DNA of 64,000 nucleotides, from NCBI GenBank assembly GCA_902597095.1, contig CACJWK010000006.1, positions 38,446 through 102,445 on the forward strand, written 5' to 3'. Source of the stretch: an uncultured Pseudohongiella sp. GTDB taxonomy: Bacteria > Pseudomonadota > Gammaproteobacteria > Pseudomonadales > Pseudohongiellaceae. A program made the translations under genes and the position numbers. Positions 16,279-25,809 of this stretch are shown here, one piece after another (positions within the stretch are counted from its first letter, which is position 1; each line of letters begins with the position of its first letter). The notes under the pieces were generated by a model. It had not been told where the DNA came from. It worked only from the letters and a program-made list of their open reading frames with translations, and searched no databases.

Positions 16279-17022
16279 ATGACTCAGTATTATTCACGCG
16301 TTTGCACAATTTCCTTCCTATTGGCTTCAGTGACTTGGTGCTTGTTGGCCAGTCCGGCGCTTGCTCAGGACATTCTCCATCCGGGCTATGAAGTTGCCCC
16401 CGAACGCAGAACGACCGGCATCGGTAAGTTTTACATGGGGCGGGAGATTTCATTCGTCATGGGGCATCAGGCTGCGCAGTGGCTGAACCGGCCGAGCCGG
16501 ATTCAGGAGGAAATGCCGGATCAGGTTGTGGCGAACATGGGGCTTGCAGCCGACGATGTGGTTGCTGACATCGGCGCCGGGTCCGGCTACTTTTCATTTC
16601 GCATTGCGGCTCTGGTACCGGAGGGTAAGGTGCTGTCGGTAGACATCCAGCCAGAAATGCTGCAGCTCATCGAGCAGCAGAAAGCGCAAAACCGCATCGA
16701 GAACGTTGAGGGGGTGCTCGGTGAGATCGATGATCCTAATTTGCCGGCTGAATCCATCGACGCAGCAATCATGGTTGATGCCTACCACGAATTTTCCCAT
16801 CCCTTTGAAATGATCAATGGCATTTATCAGGCGCTGCGTCCGGGTGGCCGGATTTTCCTCCTCGAATATCGGGGCGAGGACCCCTCCGTGCCGATCCGTC
16901 CTTTGCATAAGATGACCGAAGAGCAGGTTGTCAAAGAAATGAGTGTCTTCGGTCTGGAATGGACGGAGACTCTCGGTTTTTTGCCCTGGCAGCACATGAT
17001 GATCTTCACCAAGCGCGGGTAA
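16279..17022 (+). CDS. Class I SAM-dependent methyltransferase with a signal peptide
   Basis: About 247 residues. The N-terminus is a clear signal peptide (hydrophobic 8-24, cleavage near SPALAQ). A Rossmann methyltransferase domain follows: motif I VVADIGAGSGYFSFRIA, motif II VLSVDIQPEML, an acidic GEIDDPNLP, and motif LRPGGRIFLLEY. Export of a SAM-dependent enzyme is odd because SAM is cytoplasmic; it may be a lipid/quinone-related enzyme anchored at the membrane or a SAM-independent relative. ATG at 16279 is chosen over an in-frame GTG 75 bases upstream because it opens the signal peptide. Confidence 0.83.
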   Translation: MTQYYSRVCTISFLLASVTWCLLASPALAQDILHPGYEVAPERRTTGIGKFYMGREISFVMGHQAAQWLNRPSRIQEEMPDQVVANMGLAADDVVADIGAGSGYFSFRIAALVPEGKVLSVDIQPEMLQLIEQQKAQNRIENVEGVLGEIDDPNLPAESIDAAIMVDAYHEFSHPFEMINGIYQALRPGGRIFLLEYRGEDPSVPIRPLHKMTEEQVVKEMSVFGLEWTETLGFLPWQHMMIFTKRG

Positions 17023-17287
17023 GCTATTCCCTGGGTGTTCCGTAGCCCTGTGTTCTTCCGGCTGTCCGTTTTGCTGAAAATCGTCACGGGCTTGTTCCTT
17101 GAGCGTCGGATGCAGCTGCGTTGGCCAGACCCATACCCCGGTCCGAAACTTCAGGCGTCGTTTGCGGGCAATTCCTGAAAAAGGGATAATTGTCCGTGAA
17201 ACGGCAGCGGCCCGGCCGGGGTGTTCTGATGAATGCTACCGGTCACTGCCCGTCTGAAGTATTCCCAAAGTGCGATTGAGGAACATT

Positions 17288-18946
17288 ATGCAACGTGAAT
17301 CAATGGAAGTTGACGTAGTCATTGTAGGGGCCGGTCCGGCAGGTCTTGCGACTGCCTGTAAATTGCTGCAGCTGGCGCAGGCCGATGAACGTGAGGTAAC
17401 GGTTTGTGTGCTGGAAAAAGGCTCAGAAATTGGCGCTCATATCCTCTCCGGAGCAGTTTTCGAGCCCAGCGCGCTGACGGAGTTGTTTCCGGATTGGAAA
17501 GAGCGGGGCGCTCCCCTGCAAACAGCCGTCACCAAGGATGAGATCTATTACCTCGGCGGCAGCGAATCGTCCTTTAAGTTTCCGGGTCCACTGGTTCCCC
17601 GAACCATGGACAACCATGGCAACTACATCATCTCCCTGGGAAATTTGTGTGCCTGGCTGGGTGAGCAGGCGATGGAGCTGGGCGCTGAGGTGTTTCCGGG
17701 TTTTGCGGCCGCTGAAATCCTCTACCATGAAGACGGAAGCGTCAAAGGGGTTGCCACGGGCGATATGGGAGTTTCTGCCGACGGTGAGCAGAAAGCGTCC
17801 TTCGAGCCCGGGTTTGAATTCCATGCCAAGTACACCATTTTTGCCGAAGGTTGCCGGGGGCATCTGGGTAAAGAGCTCATTGCGCGCTACCGCCTTGATG
17901 CGCACTCAGATCCACAACACTACGGTATCGGTATTAAAGAGGTGTGGGAAATATCGGAAGAGAAGCACGAAGAGGGGTTAGTGGTCCACACCGCCGGTTA
18001 TCCGATGATCGGTGATTCCTATGCCGGGAGCAGCGGCGGATTCTTGTATCACGCACAAGGCAATCAGGTATCGCTCGGGCTTATTGTCGATCTGGGCTAC
18101 AGCAACCCGCATATCAGCCCATTCGATGAGTTTCAGAAGTACAAACAGCATCCGGTGATCAGGCAGTATCTCGAAGGCGGTAAGCGCCTGAGCTACGGCG
18201 CGCGGGCGGTCATCAAAGGCGGCTTGAATTCACTGCCGAAGATGACTTTCCCGGGCGGCCTGCTGATCGGTTGCGACGCCGGCACTCTGAATGCCGCTAA
18301 AATCAAAGGCAGTCATACCGCCATGTGGTCGGGTATATTGGCGGCTGAATCCCTGTTTGAGGCGTTGGGGTCAGAAGGTTCTGCTGCTGAAATCAGTGAA
18401 TATACAGCCAGATTCAAAGACTCCGATCTGTACCGCGAATTACACCAGACCCGGAATTTCAGCGCAGGATTTCACAAGTTCGGATTCTGGCTGGGAAGTG
18501 CCCTTGCCTTTGTTGAGCAGAATGTCTTCTTCGGTAAGTTTCCTTTCACGGTGCGTGACAGAACGGAAGACCACGCGCAACTCAAATTGGCGTCAGACAG
18601 TCCCCGCATTGACTATCCGAAACCAGATGGAGTGATCACCTTTGACAAGCTGTCATCGGTGTTTCTGTCCAATACGAATCACGCGGAGGATCAGCCCTGT
18701 CATTTGCGCCTCGCGGATGTCTCCGTCCCGCTGGAGGTGAACCTACCGAAATACGATGAGCCTGCACAGCGTTACTGCCCAGCCGGCGTCTACGAGGTAG
18801 TTGAAGAAGCGGAAGGTGGCAAACGCTTTCAGATCAATTCTCAGAATTGTGTTCACTGCAAAACCTGTGACATCAAGGACCCTTCCCAGAATATTACCTG
18901 GATTGTGCCTGAAGGCGGGGGTGGCCCCAGTTACCCCGGGATGTGA
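17288..18946 (+). CDS. Electron transfer flavoprotein-ubiquinone oxidoreductase
   Basis: A 552-residue membrane-associated enzyme that takes electrons from reduced ETF and reduces ubiquinone, coupling acyl-CoA dehydrogenases to respiration. It has the FAD-binding VVIVGAGPAGLATA near the N-terminus, the ETF-QO segment GAHILSGAVFEP, GGLLIGCDAGTLNAAKIKG, and the C-terminal 4Fe-4S cysteines in RYCPAGVYE and NCVHCKTCDIKDP. ATG 17288 has a GAGG site at the right spacing; two further in-frame starts flank it. No etfAB is in the window. It would serve the acyl-CoA dehydrogenase at 5524. Confidence 0.96.
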   Translation: MQRESMEVDVVIVGAGPAGLATACKLLQLAQADEREVTVCVLEKGSEIGAHILSGAVFEPSALTELFPDWKERGAPLQTAVTKDEIYYLGGSESSFKFPGPLVPRTMDNHGNYIISLGNLCAWLGEQAMELGAEVFPGFAAAEILYHEDGSVKGVATGDMGVSADGEQKASFEPGFEFHAKYTIFAEGCRGHLGKELIARYRLDAHSDPQHYGIGIKEVWEISEEKHEEGLVVHTAGYPMIGDSYAGSSGGFLYHAQGNQVSLGLIVDLGYSNPHISPFDEFQKYKQHPVIRQYLEGGKRLSYGARAVIKGGLNSLPKMTFPGGLLIGCDAGTLNAAKIKGSHTAMWSGILAAESLFEALGSEGSAAEISEYTARFKDSDLYRELHQTRNFSAGFHKFGFWLGSALAFVEQNVFFGKFPFTVRDRTEDHAQLKLASDSPRIDYPKPDGVITFDKLSSVFLSNTNHAEDQPCHLRLADVSVPLEVNLPKYDEPAQRYCPAGVYEVVEEAEGGKRFQINSQNCVHCKTCDIKDPSQNITWIVPEGGGGPSYPGM

Positions 18947-19142
18947 TTTGTCACGCCGGGCATGAACGTAGCAACATGAGCAGAATCAGTTCGCGACTGA
19001 GGTTGGTTTCTTGAAGAGCCACTACATGATTGTTCCTTACAAGCATTTCGCTCAGCTGACCGTCAAGGCTTCTACTGGCGCTGTTCGGGCACAGCGCTTT
19101 CGCCTTGTGCCGTTCAGGGCGCTGGGCAGATTTAAGGTGCAG

Positions 19143-20351
19143 ATGGCAACTCGCGGTTTTCAACGACTGTTCTGGCTTTTTGTTGTTGGCATGCTTTCGA
19201 CGGCCTGTTCGAGCATTGATCTCGAAACTGGATTTGTCAGGGACTTGCGCCTGGAAGCCGGGATAATTTCCCAGAACACTGATACCTATCCTGAGATTGA
19301 TCCCCTCTACATCAGTGCTGACATCACAGGGATGCTCGATAGGCTGATCGCAACGAATGACAGCCTCGCGCTGCGCATTGCCAAGATTCAGACCCTATTG
19401 TTCAACGAGCGTTATCTGAATCTTCAGTACTCCGAATCCCAGACTCTCACAGCCGATGAGGTGTTCAGATACCGCCGGGGAAATTGTCTTGCGGTGATGA
19501 ATTTGTATATCGCCATGGCGCGCTATGCGGGCATCGATGCGGCGTTTCAAACGGTCGCAGTCAGGCCTGAATGGGATAAGCGAGGTGAGCTGCTGATTCT
19601 GAGTCGGCATATCAATGCCTCAGGCAGTCTGGGTTACAAACGTAAGTACATCGTGGATTTCACGCCTGAAATTCAACTCCAACAGCTGACTTCTAAAACT
19701 GTCAGTGATCTTCACGCGCGGGCGCTGTTCTTCAACAATCTGGGCGCTGAAGCGCTGGTGTCTGAAGAGTTGGAGACAGCGCTGGAATATTTTAAAAATG
19801 CGCTGTTTCTGCAGCCCGACCTGGCCATTGCCTGGAATAACATCGGAGCTGCCTACAATCGCGCAGGAGAGACTGAGCTGGCTGAATACAGCTACCACAT
19901 GGCCTTCTGGCACGAAAACGATAATGCCACGGCGGTAAATAATCTGGCCAAGCACTATCGAAATGCTGGCGCGCTGGATACAGCGGAGCAATACGAGCTG
20001 GCTATCCGGCAATTCAATGAGCGAAATCCTTATTACCATTTTGGAAGGGGACAGATGGCCCTCGAAGCAAAGGATTTCGTGCTCGCGCGAGATTCATTTT
20101 TGAATGCCCTGCGGCTGAAAGAAACTGAACCGGATTTTTACAGTGCGCTGGCCCAGGTGCATGCCGAAATGGGTGAAGAGCTGAGAGCCGCAGAGCTGCG
20201 GCAAAGAGCCGAAGCTGTGCTGGTAAGCGATGCAGCGATCTATCAGCCGAGTTCAGAAAAGCTGCGTTTGATTGATTCTTCAGGGATTATCGGGGAAGGC
20301 CGGGCCGGAAGCACGATCAGGCTGGATCAGTTCAACAATCAGCCCTGGTGA
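19143..20351 (+). CDS. Lipoprotein with transglutaminase-like and TPR domains
   Basis: About 402 residues from ATG 19143. The N-terminus is a lipoprotein signal with lipobox LSTAC-S. A transglutaminase-like segment follows (SQTLTADEVFRYRRGNCLAVMNLYIAMARYAGI), with the NCLA cysteine as likely nucleophile and a later conserved histidine in LSRHIN. From about residue 195 there are TPR repeats (ALEYFKNALFLQPDLAIAWNNIGAAYNRAGE). Such proteins occur in marine bacteria as envelope proteins of unknown role. A TTG start 132 bases upstream would bury the lipobox and is rejected. Confidence 0.82.
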   Translation: MATRGFQRLFWLFVVGMLSTACSSIDLETGFVRDLRLEAGIISQNTDTYPEIDPLYISADITGMLDRLIATNDSLALRIAKIQTLLFNERYLNLQYSESQTLTADEVFRYRRGNCLAVMNLYIAMARYAGIDAAFQTVAVRPEWDKRGELLILSRHINASGSLGYKRKYIVDFTPEIQLQQLTSKTVSDLHARALFFNNLGAEALVSEELETALEYFKNALFLQPDLAIAWNNIGAAYNRAGETELAEYSYHMAFWHENDNATAVNNLAKHYRNAGALDTAEQYELAIRQFNERNPYYHFGRGQMALEAKDFVLARDSFLNALRLKETEPDFYSALAQVHAEMGEELRAAELRQRAEAVLVSDAAIYQPSSEKLRLIDSSGIIGEGRAGSTIRLDQFNNQPW

Positions 20352-20382
20352 GCGCCTGTAGGCATTTCCGACAGGCCCTGGC

Positions 20383-20961
20383 TCAGGAGCCCGCGTTGAG
20401 TTGCGGGTCACGCCAGTATCGCGTGCCTTTGATGGTCGCCTGTAAGGCCAGGCCAGACTGCGTCATCTGATAAACTGTAACATTGTCTACGATAGCTTCG
20501 CCGCCAACTGCGGCCCCCAGATCGCCTGCTTTTGCCGCGGCGTCAGCTTGTCCACCAATTGAGATGCCGACGTCCAGAAAGCGCTCGAGTGCTGCGCGGT
20601 CATGGAATACAAAAACCGCTCTGAAATCCTTGATGCCTGCGCCCAGACCAATCCCGACTTCGCCCATTCGCATGAAAGTTTCTACACCGGTTTCATTGTT
20701 CCTGACGACGCCCAGTCCGCCGCCGAAACTCGCTAGGACCAGATTGACGTTAGCGTTGGTGAACACGGCGTAACCTGCAGCGCTGTCGATCTGCACTCTG
20801 GTATCAGGCTTGAGTCCGTAGAGCTCAGCCAGCACCTCTTGACGCATAGTAAGCACATTTTGACGGCGCTGTTCGAGGCTCGCGTCTCCGAGGCCCGTAG
20901 CCGTGCAGTTGATCAGGGTCGCGATTAAGGGCAATAAGAGGCTGTGTTTGAGGCGAGTCAT
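20383..20961 (-). CDS. YSC84/SYLF-domain lipoprotein
   Basis: About 192 residues. The start at 20961 opens a lipoprotein signal (LLPLIATLINC, lipobox cysteine near 17). The SYLF (YSC84) domain follows, with GYAVFTNANVNLVLASFGGGLGVV and MRMGEVGIGLGAGIKDFRAVFVFHD. SYLF proteins bind lipids; bacterial ones are envelope proteins with no settled function. An upstream extension in the same frame overlaps the ispB gene and is unlikely to be translated. Confidence 0.85.
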   Translation of the reverse strand: MTRLKHSLLLPLIATLINCTATGLGDASLEQRRQNVLTMRQEVLAELYGLKPDTRVQIDSAAGYAVFTNANVNLVLASFGGGLGVVRNNETGVETFMRMGEVGIGLGAGIKDFRAVFVFHDRAALERFLDVGISIGGQADAAAKAGDLGAAVGGEAIVDNVTVYQMTQSGLALQATIKGTRYWRDPQLNAGS

Positions 20962-21010
20962 GAGAAGTGTCCTTTGTTCAACAGTCTGACGCATGATGTC
21001 CTGGGTTTTA

Positions 21011-21982
21011 TCAGCTGCTTCGCCGTAGGGCGAACTCGACCATCTGAACGAGCGTCTCGCGATACTGGGAATCTGGCAAGAAGGACAAGCAAGCTTTGGC
21101 CTGTGTCGCCTGTTGTTCGGCCCTGTCCAACGCATAGGCAATGCCCCCTGACCTGAGTACGATCTCAATCACTTGGCGCAGTTGTTCAGCGTCAGGTGAT
21201 TCTGCAGCCAGGCATGCCTGGATGAGCGCTTGTTCGTCAGCCGGGCAGTGGGTCATCGCAAACAGCAGTGGCAGGGTCGATTTTCCCTCGGCGAGATCAT
21301 CTCCCAGGTTTTTGCCCATGGCTTCAACTTCACCTTGATAATCGAGGACGTCATCGATCAGTTGAAAGGCCGTGCCGATATGCATCCCGAATCGACCCAA
21401 AGCTTCGGCGGTCGCTGCCTCTGCGTTGGCTAGTATCGCGCCACATTCAGCGGCTGCTTTAAACAGAATAGCGGTTTTGTTTTCAATGACGCGCATGTAA
21501 TCACGCTCAGTAGGCTGAGGGTTGGATTTCGCCAGCAATTGCAGAACCTCACCTTCAGCAATTTTGTTGGTGGTGTTGGCCATGATTTTCATGATGCTCA
21601 GATTGCCAATGCTGACCAGCACCTGAAATGCCCGTGAGTAGATAAAATCTCCGACAAGAACGCTAGAAGGATTGTTCCAGGCGGCATTAACGGTTGGTCT
21701 GCCGCGGCGCAGGGTGGACATATCCACGACGTCATCGTGCAGGAGCGTTGCGGTGTGGATGAATTCGATCACCGCAGCCATCGGAATGTGCTGGTTTGTC
21801 TTTATTCCGCAGGCTTTTGCAGTCAACAGCACCAACAGGGGGCGCAGTCGTTTCCCCCCTGCATCGACTATATAGTGGCCGATGCTCTCAACCAGTTCGA
21901 CTTCGGAGTAGAGTTGGTCGATAACAAACTGGTTGACGGCACTAAAATCGGCCGAGACGACTGATCGGAGTTGTTCGGACAT
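21011..21982 (-). CDS. ispB: Octaprenyl diphosphate synthase
   Basis: About 323 residues. This trans-polyprenyl diphosphate synthase builds the octaprenyl side chain of ubiquinone. Both Asp-rich motifs are present: LLHDDVVDMSTLRRGRPT and LIDDVLDYQGE, with KRLRPLLVLL near the N-terminus. ATG 21982 (MSEQLR) is preferred over TTG 21994. It diverges from rplU, the order found across gammaproteobacteria. Chain length is inferred from family and context. Confidence 0.95.
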   Translation of the reverse strand: MSEQLRSVVSADFSAVNQFVIDQLYSEVELVESIGHYIVDAGGKRLRPLLVLLTAKACGIKTNQHIPMAAVIEFIHTATLLHDDVVDMSTLRRGRPTVNAAWNNPSSVLVGDFIYSRAFQVLVSIGNLSIMKIMANTTNKIAEGEVLQLLAKSNPQPTERDYMRVIENKTAILFKAAAECGAILANAEAATAEALGRFGMHIGTAFQLIDDVLDYQGEVEAMGKNLGDDLAEGKSTLPLLFAMTHCPADEQALIQACLAAESPDAEQLRQVIEIVLRSGGIAYALDRAEQQATQAKACLSFLPDSQYRETLVQMVEFALRRSS

Positions 21983-22145
21983 GGCGCGTTTCAAAGAGCA
22001 AATGAGGTCAAACGGTTGGCTTGAAGAATCCGGTGCATGCTAGGGAGCCTGAGGATGACTGTCAAGGCAGTCATCGCCGCTGTAAGTCGAGCAATTTCGC
22101 GGGCTCTGAGGCAGCTCAGGGCAGGCAAATAGCATGCGATAGCGC

Positions 22146-22174
22146 TTGCCTCTGGCAGGGGTATCCCGTAGAAT
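22146..22174 (+). promoter_or_regulatory. Sigma-70-type promoter for rplU-rpmA
   Basis: TTGCCT (22146-22151), 17-base spacer, TAGAAT (22169-22174). It lies 55 bases upstream of rplU in the divergent ispB/rplU gap. Confidence 0.7.
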
Positions 22175-22228
22175 GCGGGCCCCTACGGAAATGGGTGAGT
22201 CCGTTCTCGACAGGTATCGGAGAAAGTT

Positions 22229-22540
22229 ATGTACGCGGTAATTGAAAGCGGTGGCAAACAGCACCGAGTGATGGAAGGCGAGATACTCCAGCTTGAGAAG
22301 CTGGACGCTGGTGCCGGTGATAAAGTCACCTTCGACCGGATTCTGATGGTCGGCGAAGGGGAGTCGGTAAAAATTGGCACGCCTTACGTTGAAGGTGGGC
22401 ATGTGACAGCTGAAGTACTGAAACAGGGCCGCGGCAGCAAGGTAAAGATCGTCAAATTCAACCGGCGTAAGCATTTTCAGAAAACTCAGGGCCACCGCCA
22501 GAGTTTTACCGAAGTGAAAATCACTGGCATCAAAGGCTAG
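22229..22540 (+). CDS. rplU: 50S ribosomal protein L21
   Basis: The 103-residue protein matches L21 throughout: [68 protein letters not shown]. It binds 23S rRNA in the large subunit. The start has a GGAGA site. Followed after 25 bases by rpmA in one operon. Confidence 0.98.
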   Translation: MYAVIESGGKQHRVMEGEILQLEKLDAGAGDKVTFDRILMVGEGESVKIGTPYVEGGHVTAEVLKQGRGSKVKIVKFNRRKHFQKTQGHRQSFTEVKITGIKG

Positions 22541-22565
22541 GCTGACACGGGGCCAGGAGTGAACC

Positions 22566-22823
22566 ATGGCACATAAAAAGGCAGGCGGTAGTACCAATAA
22601 TGGTCGCGATTCCATATCCAAACGCTTGGGCGTCAAGCTTTTTGGCGGGCAGGAAGTGAAAGCCGGGAACATTATCGTTCGACAGCGGGGCACCAAATTT
22701 CACCCGGGTGAAAACGTGGGCTGCGGCAAGGATCACACACTCTTTGCCAAGGCGAACGGCGTGGTTCGATTCGCTGAGAAGGGCCCGCACAACCGGAAGT
22801 TTGTCAGCGTCGAGACGGCTTAA
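22566..22823 (+). CDS. rpmA: 50S ribosomal protein L27
   Basis: 85 residues: [16 protein letters not shown] start, then [29 protein letters not shown]27's N-terminal tail reaches the peptidyl-transferase centre. The N-terminus has no extra cleavable leader of the Firmicutes type. An AGGAG site precedes the ATG, and a strong terminator follows. Confidence 0.98.
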   Translation: MAHKKAGGSTNNGRDSISKRLGVKLFGGQEVKAGNIIVRQRGTKFHPGENVGCGKDHTLFAKANGVVRFAEKGPHNRKFVSVETA

Positions 22824-22840
22824 AACGTCACCAGTTTCCG

Positions 22841-22871
22841 AAAAGCCCCGTCAGTCGACGGGGCTTTTTTG
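22841..22871 (+). terminator. Intrinsic terminator after rpmA
   Basis: AAAAGCCCCGTC-agtc-GACGGGGCTTTT hairpin with a T run. It separates rplU-rpmA from obg. Confidence 0.9.
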
Positions 22872-22893
22872 TTTGTGCTGAACTCATCTGTAG

Positions 22894-24078
<1,185 letters not shown>

Positions 24079-24114
24079 GCGCATGCGCAGTCATAGTCAC
24101 AGAACACAAAGGCC

Positions 24115-25233
24115 ATGAACAGGGATAAATTCACTCAGGGCAAGCGCTGGGTTGTCAAAGTCGGAAGCTCTCTGGTTACCAATGACGGGCTGGGGCTGGA
24201 CCGTATGGCTATTGCAGATTGGGCAAGACAGCTGGTCTGCCTCAAGGCGTCCGGTATGCAACTTGTACTCGTGTCTAGTGGCGCGGTTGCAGAAGGCGTC
24301 AGCCGTCTGGGTCTGACTGAGCGCCCTCGCGAAATACATTTGCAGCAGGCTGCTGCCGCGGTGGGCCAGATGGGGGTTATTCAGGCCTATGAAAGCTGCT
24401 TCATGGAGCAGAAAGTGCGTGCAGCTCAGATCTTGCTCAGTCACGAGGATCTGTCTGATCGTACCCGTTATCTCAACGCCCGTAGCACTCTGCAAACGCT
24501 ATTGGAACTGGGTGCGATGCCGGTGGTTAATGAAAACGACACGGTCGCTACGGCAGAGCTGTGCTTCGGTGATAACGACACGCTAGCGGCGCTTGTGGCG
24601 AATCTGATTAATGCTGATGGTCTGGTTATTCTCACCGATCAGGAGGGCTTGTTTACAGCAGATCCTCGCCTGGTTGCTGATGCGCGCCTCGTTCCGAGTG
24701 CTGCGTCGAACGATCCAAGTCTGGCCGACATGGCGGGAGCCGGCGGCATTTTGGGTCGGGGTGGCATGCAGTCAAAACTGAATGCTGCGAAACTGGCAGC
24801 CCGGTCCGGTACCGATACAGTGATAGCCAGAGGCAGGTTAACCGATGTCCTGATGCGTCTTGCGACGGGCGAGGAGCTGGGCACGCTTCTGTACGCTGAC
24901 AGCGAGCCTATGACGGCCCGAGAGCAATGGTTGGCGGGTCAACTGAGCCTGGCAGGAATATTGATTCTCGACGCCGGAGCTGTCGAGGTGCTGCAGCATT
25001 CGGGTCGGAGTCTGTTAGCGGTCGGAATTCAGAGTATCTCCGGCAGTTTTCTCCGCGGCGATGTGGTGGCCTGTCACGATCACCAGGGCGTGGAGATAGC
25101 GCGCGGGTTGGTGAATTATGACGCGGTGGAAGTCGCCCGTCTCTGTGGTAAGAACAGTGATCAGATCGAGAGCCTGCTGGGCTATGTTGGTGAGGAAGAG
25201 ATCATTCATCGCGACAACCTGATCCTACTCTGA
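24115..25233 (+). CDS. proB: Glutamate 5-kinase with PUA domain
   Basis: A 372-residue enzyme that phosphorylates glutamate, the first committed step of proline synthesis. The kinase domain has VVKVGSSLVTNDG, VLVSSGAVAEG, VVNENDTVA, FGDNDTLAALVA and GRGGMQSKLNAA. The C-terminal PUA domain runs from about 275. It follows obg by 36 bases. Feedback inhibition by proline is a family property. Confidence 0.97.
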   Translation: MNRDKFTQGKRWVVKVGSSLVTNDGLGLDRMAIADWARQLVCLKASGMQLVLVSSGAVAEGVSRLGLTERPREIHLQQAAAAVGQMGVIQAYESCFMEQKVRAAQILLSHEDLSDRTRYLNARSTLQTLLELGAMPVVNENDTVATAELCFGDNDTLAALVANLINADGLVILTDQEGLFTADPRLVADARLVPSAASNDPSLADMAGAGGILGRGGMQSKLNAAKLAARSGTDTVIARGRLTDVLMRLATGEELGTLLYADSEPMTAREQWLAGQLSLAGILILDAGAVEVLQHSGRSLLAVGIQSISGSFLRGDVVACHDHQGVEIARGLVNYDAVEVARLCGKNSDQIESLLGYVGEEEIIHRDNLILL

Positions 25234-25241
25234 CGGGCAAA

Positions 25242-25266
25242 AAAAACCGGCGTAGGCCGGTTTTTC
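25242..25266. terminator. Bidirectional terminator between proB and rpsT
   Basis: AAAAACCGGC-gta-GGCCGGTTTTT with A and T runs on both sides, between convergent genes. Confidence 0.88.
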
Positions 25267-25278
25267 TTCTGATGCTGC

Positions 25279-25542
25279 TTACTGCATGCCTTTCACTGCG
25301 GCATTAAGTCGGCTTTTGTGCCGCGCAGCCTTATTTTTGTGAATAATGCCCTTGTCCGCCATGCGATCAATGACCGGAACCGCTTCGCTGTAGGCAGTCG
25401 CCGCAGCGCTCTGGTCGCCGCCGGCGATGGCCGCGTCAACTTTTTTGATGTAGGTGCGCACCATCGAACGGAAGGATGCATTGTGTCGACGTCGCGATTC
25501 CCCCTGACGGGCTCTTTTGCGGGCTTGTGGAGAGTTGGCCAA
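25279..25542 (-). CDS. rpsT: 30S ribosomal protein S20
   Basis: 87 residues, basic and helical: [28 protein letters not shown]..., ending [16 protein letters not shown]. The start codon is TTG (25540-25542) with GGAG six bases upstream. A UUG start is also used by E. coli rpsT, where it is needed for autoregulation, so control is probably similar. Confidence 0.97.
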   Translation of the reverse strand: MANSPQARKRARQGESRRRHNASFRSMVRTYIKKVDAAIAGGDQSAAATAYSEAVPVIDRMADKGIIHKNKAARHKSRLNAAVKGMQ

Positions 25543-25809
25543 TTGTAGCTCCTTGTTACTGTCTTCCGAATCTGCCCCGATTGAGCGGATCTAAACTGGT
25601 GGTTCAGCGCGGCACAGTTGCACGCCGCGTTAAAGGGGCGACACTATGCCGTTTTCAGCTTTTGATGTCAATATTTCGGATACGCTGAGTGGCTTTTCTC
25701 AATTGGTAAAATATAGAATAAAATCAACAATTAACCAGTTTAACTTAACCGAGCATACAGTCTTTAGGATCTGCAGAGAGGCGATTCATGCGTCGAACCA
25801 ATTCCGCTT

